Assembly: GCA_023091735.1 (NCBI GenBank)
Contig: JALKBU010000090.1
Coordinates: forward strand, 1 to 64,000
Reading direction: 5' to 3'
Origin: Trichomonas tenax
Lineage: Eukaryota; Parabasalia; Trichomonadida; Trichomonadidae
DNA: 64,000 bases
Below, piece after piece: positions 59,900 through 64,000 of the stretch (positions are counted from its first letter, which is position 1; each line of letters begins with the position of its first letter). A program made the position numbers and the translations under genes. A model generated the notes under the pieces. That model searched no databases. It worked only from the letters and a program-made list of their open reading frames with translations, and was not told where the DNA came from.

Positions 59900-60155
59900 A
59901 AATCAGTAAAAATGGTGGATGTCAAAATTCTAATAGTTGAGTTGTAGTAAATTTTGTTCTATAAAATAGATAGAATGCAGAATATAGAGCACAAAAACTT
60001 CATCAGTTCGCCTAAAATTTTCTCCAAAAAATTGAGATGATCATCATTCAATTTGCGAAATCAGATTTAGCATATTTACAGAATCTAAACCAAGAATCCA
60101 TCAAAAAATTCGACAAAATTTTCGATTAAAATTAAAAAAAAACGTTTATTTTGCG

Positions 60156-61004
60156 ATGATTGATTCTGGTCAAAAAAGCAAAGCTGAGAGCGAAAAACTT
60201 AAGAACATCGACTGGGAGTTCATCGATTCGTTCAATCCTGAGGAAATTTTGTCCCTTCATCAAACAGAAACTATAAAATTATTTATCAAAAGATTCAAGC
60301 AAGTTGAAATCATCGATAATCCCTCCAAGTACAACAATCCCATACTTCCAAAATTCCTTCGATTATGTCAAGTTGCTTGTACAATGCTTGTAGAAGGTTC
60401 AATCAGATACAAAAAGGTCATAGAGCAGAAAGATGAAATAATCTGGCGCATACAAGAAATGTATCAGTCATTAGAAGGCTCTTACACAAAAGCTCGTAGT
60501 CTCATCGATGTATTGAAAGGAGAAATTCACCCATGTCCCATTTGCAACCAGAAATTTAAGTCATCAGAGTACCTTGACAAGCACATTAAGAAGGCACATC
60601 CAAATGCTAACGATTTATGGCAACAAATTAAATCAACCAAAACTTCGAATATTCAGAATATGTTGATGAATCAGCAGAAAGACAACTCTTCTATCGTTAT
60701 CGATGAGGACGCTATACCAAAACCATCATTTGAGAACCTTTATGCAATTCAACGTCAAGAAAACTTTGATGATGGTTCTTTTATGGTTTCTCCACCTCAT
60801 GAAGGATTGCATTCAAGGTTCGAACCACAGACAGCGAATATTTCTTCATCTGAACATCATATTTCACTAAATATACCAGATCAAGCAACAGAGAAAAAAA
60901 GGAGCAATTCAGGACAAAAAATTAAGAAGAAAATAAAAGTTTTAAAGAAGAAAGAGCGTTCTTCAAATGTTGAAGAGGAAGATGAAAAAAAAGATGATTG
61001 TTGA
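60156..61004 (+). CDS. DZIP1: DZIP1-like zinc-finger protein
   Basis: A protein of 282 residues. The N-terminal half carries the DZIP1-type domain: IDWEFIDSFNPEEILS (compare IDWRKI..LDID.I), then TIKLFIKRF, LPKFLRLCQVACTMLVEGSI. A short coiled coil follows, then a classical C2H2 finger: CPICNQKFKSSEYLDKHIKKAH, with x12 between the second Cys and first His and x4 between the histidines. The end is basic and acidic low complexity (KKIKKKIKVLKKKERSS, EEEDEKKDD). DZIP1 acts at the ciliary base and transition zone and also in Hedgehog signalling in vertebrates; only the basal-body role is plausible here. Animal DZIP1 is about three times longer, mostly coiled coil. Confidence 0.72.
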   Translation: MIDSGQKSKAESEKLKNIDWEFIDSFNPEEILSLHQTETIKLFIKRFKQVEIIDNPSKYNNPILPKFLRLCQVACTMLVEGSIRYKKVIEQKDEIIWRIQEMYQSLEGSYTKARSLIDVLKGEIHPCPICNQKFKSSEYLDKHIKKAHPNANDLWQQIKSTKTSNIQNMLMNQQKDNSSIVIDEDAIPKPSFENLYAIQRQENFDDGSFMVSPPHEGLHSRFEPQTANISSSEHHISLNIPDQATEKKRSNSGQKIKKKIKVLKKKERSSNVEEEDEKKDDC

Positions 61005-61373
61005 CAAAAAAGAGCCATAAGTGTTAACAAAAGTGTCTCTTGACATGTGCTTATTAACAAATGTTTTAGTTTTTGTTTGTATTTAAATTTTTATTTATTT
61101 ATTGAAGCATTTTTGCTCACTATAAGGCTATGAAATATTTAGCTTTGCCATAGCTCAAAGTAACAGTGATTCACGTATTAAACCGCATTATTAATTTTGA
61201 TAATTTTTAATATGTTTATATAATTGATTCCGAATGAATTTGATCACGGATTCAAGAGCACCTATGGTAAACAATCTAAGGAGCGTCAATGAAAGATTAA
61301 TATTATGAAAAAATAAATATAGAAAATATAAAGATATAAATTATTGTGATTTTGATAGCAATATGATTAATGA
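61005..61373. other. A+T-rich spacer between convergent genes
   Basis: No gene or motif seen. Confidence 0.4.
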
Positions 61374-61898
61374 TTATGAGAAGAGTATATCTGAGTTATC
61401 AGCAATTTTTCGATATAAATAAGCAACTAAAATGATGAAAATTCCAAATGCCACTGTTGTTATTCCCAATTTGATGTAGTCCTTGAGGTTGATTCTGCGT
61501 TTTAACTTCATTGCTCTTCCAAGCAACGGATTTCGGCCACCAAGCTTCGCCATATCTATCATAGCACAAGCTTTATCGATTTCTTTGTTAATGTCATCTT
61601 TAGAGAATCCATTTGCAACCATTTGTTCAGCTAAAACTAAATGAGAGAAACCAGCTAGTGAAATGATTTGTTTTTCTTCAACTTCTTCGTAAAATACCAC
61701 TGCTTTCTGCATGTATGTGCTTACGTCTTCTGCTGGATTTGCTCCAAAGATATGATCAACATCTGAACAAATCTTTGCGATTTTCGCCGGCCTTGTTTCT
61801 TTTTCAAGCATTCTGTAGCAGGCGACGACACCGCCGTATTTTGGAAGGTATTCCTGGATTTGCGTTTTATTGAGTTCGATCTCTCTTCTTTCACTCAT
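61374..61898 (-). CDS. small tail-anchored helical protein
   Basis: A protein of 174 residues, not recognised. Residues 1-140 are helical (LPKYGGVVACYRMLEKETRP, YMQKAVVFYEEVEEKQIISL, KDDINKEIDKACAMIDMAKL). A basic patch (KLKRRINLKDYIK) is followed by a membrane helix (LGITTVAFGIFIILVAYLYR) and a short tail (KIADNSDILFS). This is a C-tail-anchored layout with positive charge on both sides of the helix, as seen in organelle outer-membrane proteins. Fis1-like or TPR adaptors share it, but I see no sure match. Hydrogenosome or ER is possible. Minus strand TCATAATTTATG includes the start. Confidence 0.65.
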   Translation of the reverse strand: MSERREIELNKTQIQEYLPKYGGVVACYRMLEKETRPAKIAKICSDVDHIFGANPAEDVSTYMQKAVVFYEEVEEKQIISLAGFSHLVLAEQMVANGFSKDDINKEIDKACAMIDMAKLGGRNPLLGRAMKLKRRINLKDYIKLGITTVAFGIFIILVAYLYRKIADNSDILFS

Positions 61899-62501
61899 AA
61901 ATTATGATCGGATTTCTATTTAAAGAGCGAAATGCATGTTGGCTATTGATGTTATTCATTACAAATTATTATAATGAAAGAATATTATCTTAATATTCAA
62001 AAAATACAAACGTGTATCAATAGGAGAACTATTGTTTATCTGAATTACTGAGAATCAGAAAGCAATTCTTGAAAATTATCAAATTTATATATTATATAAT
62101 ATATCAAGAAGTTCTTCCTTTATTAGCAGCCAATCGAGTGTTATTTATTTTTAACTTATGGGCTTTTAATTTCAATATCAATTTATCAATTTTGAAATAT
62201 CGCCAAAATAGCAACTATGTTTTCATATCCATAAAAAATGGAATAAATTCACAGTGATTACCTAGAATGTATATTAGTTTTGATATTTTGAAAAATATAT
62301 TTCGCTTTTTGAGAGAATGGATGATGTGACAATGATTTCCATAGAAAAAATGATATTTTATAGTTGTATATGTTCATTATTGATGATATCAAATCAAGTG
62401 AAGTTTAAAATGTAGGTTTTGATTCATTGCATAGCGATATTTAACTATTCTATTGTGATTTCTGAGCAAATACAAAATATAGAAAAAAAAAAATCAAAAA
62501 T
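61899..62501. other. A+T-rich spacer between divergent genes
   Basis: No gene. TCAAAAA at 62494-62500 lies directly before the next ATG. Confidence 0.45.
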
Positions 62502-63626
62502 ATGACTGAGATTATTATTCCACCGCCTGCGATTATAGAATTAATCGACAAAGTCATTCCCCGCATTATAACTTACGAAGATAAGTTCGTGAACGCCCTT
62601 TTGGAGAAGAAAATCGATAAATTCGACTTTATAAAACCAGATCATCCATTCCACGCGTTCTATTTGCAGCGATTGGAGGAGGAAAAGAGCAAGAAGAACT
62701 ACCAGAACAAGATTCAAACACCTATTCAGGCACCTACCATTACAAAAATTAATGCTCCAACTATTACTCCAACGATAATCCCTCCATCATTTACATACAA
62801 ACCGCCGCCGGATATCGGTGGACTCCAGCTCGACATTATTTTGCTTGCAGCTCAATACGGTGCCTTATATGGTAAGGAATTTCTTCAAGTTCTGTTCAGA
62901 GAGCAACAAGATTCAGCTCTCTTTGAGTTCATGAAGCCAGGAAAGCCATTTTTCGCACTATTTTCAACAATGATTGAACAATACAGACTTGCGTTAGATC
63001 CGTCAGTAAAACTGCGCAGAAGACTCGAATCAGAGGCGCAATCACTGCAGGTCATCAGGACAAACCTCGTCGCGGAAACAGAGAATCACAAGCAACTGTT
63101 GGAACAAAAGAAGAAAGAAGAAGAGGCGAATAAAGCGAATGAAGCAGACTCTATGTATGAGTGGCAGACATTCAAGATTGTCCAGACTATTGACTACGAC
63201 GATGACACTCCTGTTGTCAAGGAAGTTCCGAAAGATCAGATCAGGAAGACCCTTAAAACGCAGACAAAGATGATGCAGATATCTCCTCTCACAGGTCAAC
63301 AAGTGCCTGTCGAAGAGTTCGGAAAGCACCTTAAGTATGAGCAGCAGCACCCACAGTACGTGAAGGACACCGAAATGATGAAAGAGAGACGTGAAAAAGC
63401 TTACAATTCGTTGGCTTCAGGTGCTCAAATGGCGGAGAACCTTAAAGCGTTTGCTGAAGACGAAGAAGGAAAGAAGCAAGAGAGGAAGTACATTTGGGAT
63501 GGACGACAAGAAACAATTTCACAAGCTGTCGCGATGAAAATCAGAGAACTCGATGAACAGCCAAAGAAGAAGCCAGAACTTAAAATCAAGAAACCAGTCA
63601 TCGGTCCTAACCCGACAAGGCAGTGA
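62502..63626 (+). CDS. SF3A1: splicing factor SF3a120 (Prp21)
   Basis: A protein of 374 residues. It is part of the SF3a complex of the U2 snRNP, which recognises the branch point. Two SURP modules are present: residues about 5-62 (IIELIDKVIPRIITYEDKFV, DFIKPDHPFHAFYLQRLEEE) and about 109-162 (QLDIILLAAQYGALYGKEFL, FEFMKPGKPFFALFSTMIEQ). They lie either side of a Pro/Thr linker. A PRP21-like central region follows. The conserved MMQISPLTGQQVPVEEFGKHLKYE matches the SF3A1 signature (ISPITGE.IP...M..H). The animal C-terminal ubiquitin-like domain is absent, as in yeast Prp21; the end is a short basic tail. Its presence fits an intron-poor genome that still splices. Confidence 0.93.
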   Translation: MTEIIIPPPAIIELIDKVIPRIITYEDKFVNALLEKKIDKFDFIKPDHPFHAFYLQRLEEEKSKKNYQNKIQTPIQAPTITKINAPTITPTIIPPSFTYKPPPDIGGLQLDIILLAAQYGALYGKEFLQVLFREQQDSALFEFMKPGKPFFALFSTMIEQYRLALDPSVKLRRRLESEAQSLQVIRTNLVAETENHKQLLEQKKKEEEANKANEADSMYEWQTFKIVQTIDYDDDTPVVKEVPKDQIRKTLKTQTKMMQISPLTGQQVPVEEFGKHLKYEQQHPQYVKDTEMMKERREKAYNSLASGAQMAENLKAFAEDEEGKKQERKYIWDGRQETISQAVAMKIRELDEQPKKKPELKIKKPVIGPNPTRQ

Positions 63627-63885
63627 TTTTCTTATGTATGTGTATATTATAAAGATTAATTGAGTTATTATTTATTTATCCTATTGCTATTATGCTAATA
63701 TCTAAATGGACATATGTATATATAATTCAATAAGATTTGATATCAAAAATATAAATATAATTTTATGAATTTTATATTTTTTTGATTTTTGCATGAAGAC
63801 TTAACGAGTCATAATAATTTGTATATTTATTCTTAAGAGACAAGTAATTAAATTGCAAAAAATAAAGCCGAAGAACTCAGACAAT
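63627..63885. other. A+T-rich spacer
   Basis: No gene seen; it lies between convergent 3' ends. Confidence 0.45.
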
Positions 63886-64000
63886 TTAATGTTTGTGACG
63901 CTTTTCCTTCTTTTGAACAGGCATTGCGGGATCCAATCCAGCCTCGTCAGCGAACTCCTTCACACGCCTATCGAAGTTCTTTCTCTTCATGTCTGAAATA
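63886..64000 (-). CDS. C-terminus of a gene cut by the window edge
   Basis: The last 37 codons or so of a minus-strand gene, stop at 63886-63888: ISDMKRKNFDRRVKEFADEA, then GLDPAMPVQKKEKRHKH. G+C and codon use are gene-like. The basic tail suggests a nuclear or ribosome-related protein, but the family cannot be told. Confidence 0.6.
   Translation of the reverse strand, partial: ISDMKRKNFDRRVKEFADEAGLDPAMPVQKKEKRHKH

Larger units (their letters stand above)
59467..59906. repeat. diverged direct repeats carrying the TTTACATGACA pair
   Basis: Unit A (about 59467-59575) and unit B (about 59799-59906) share TTTGCC(C/T)CTTTATCCCATAGTTC and end in TTTACATGACATAAT plus a second half-site. A partial unit (about 59668-59722, AATTCTAAACCAGAATTTGC) lies between. 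The repeat distance is about 332 bases. Confidence 0.55.
58943..60155. other. spacer with diverged direct repeats and a short minus frame
   Basis: Contains a 58-codon minus frame (59182-59355, listed separately), TTTACATGTCA at 59348, and repeated units each with TTTATCCCATAGTT plus a TTTACATGACA pair. The 3' end has CCATCAAAAAATTCG about 50 bases before the DZIP1-like ATG. Confidence 0.5.

Noticed and set aside
1..64000. CRISPR arrays, bacterial operons, rRNA genes
   Set aside because: No regularly spaced repeats of that type, no ribosome-binding sites, no rRNA-like conserved stretches seen; gene content is eukaryotic.

Overview
The window looks like nuclear DNA of a trichomonad (Parabasalia), most probably a Tritrichomonas-like species. 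Gene-sized open frames appear intronless and are packed on both strands between very A+T-rich spacers. They include clearly eukaryotic proteins (TOR kinase, SF3a120, poly(A) polymerase, CK2 beta, a CLASP, NME7, an HP1-like protein). These sit among BspA-type leucine-rich and Pmp-type beta-helix surface proteins, a combination typical of trichomonads. The species is inferred; no rRNA or tRNA gene was seen.

Layout. 1-1.6 kb: palindrome-rich non-coding DNA. 1.6-12 kb: an EDRF1-like TPR protein, a two-membrane-span protein with a degenerate phosphodiesterase domain, CK2 beta, a Nup107-like nucleoporin and phosphoglycerate kinase. 12.6-25 kb: a beta-helix surface-type frame, a Ser-rich protein, a Sec23/24-like protein, an HP1-like protein, a large tail-anchored protein, a decayed surface-protein gene and an apparently full-length Pmp-like gene. 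25-28.7 kb: non-coding, with a chain of stem-loops. 28.7-37.7 kb: TOR and a CDK8-like kinase. 39.7-52 kb: a K/E/P-rich protein, CLASP, an ankyrin gene broken by a 20-base insertion, a pseudogene, CDC25, NME7, a BspA fragment and poly(A) polymerase. 52.4-53.1 kb: a fold-back element. 53.5-64 kb: a Q/P-rich coiled-coil protein, another coiled-coil protein, a DZIP1-like protein, a tail-anchored protein, SF3a120 and the C-terminus of a further gene.

There is no operon logic. The genes serve growth control (TOR, CK2, CDK8, CDC25), RNA maturation (SF3a120, poly(A) polymerase), the nuclear pore and chromatin, microtubules and flagella (CLASP, NME7, DZIP1-like) and the cell surface.

The signal least explained by known features is a short spacer motif, TTTACATG(A/T)CA or its reverse complement. 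I found it more than 20 times in spacers and noticed no copy in the coding regions. It often occurs as pairs 18-22 bases apart, and twice as a 26-base near-palindrome. Other leads are the stem-loop chain at 25.8-26.6 kb, the 213-bp-arm fold-back element, the pseudo-phosphodiesterase, a TOR with an altered rapamycin-binding surface, and several genes in different stages of decay.
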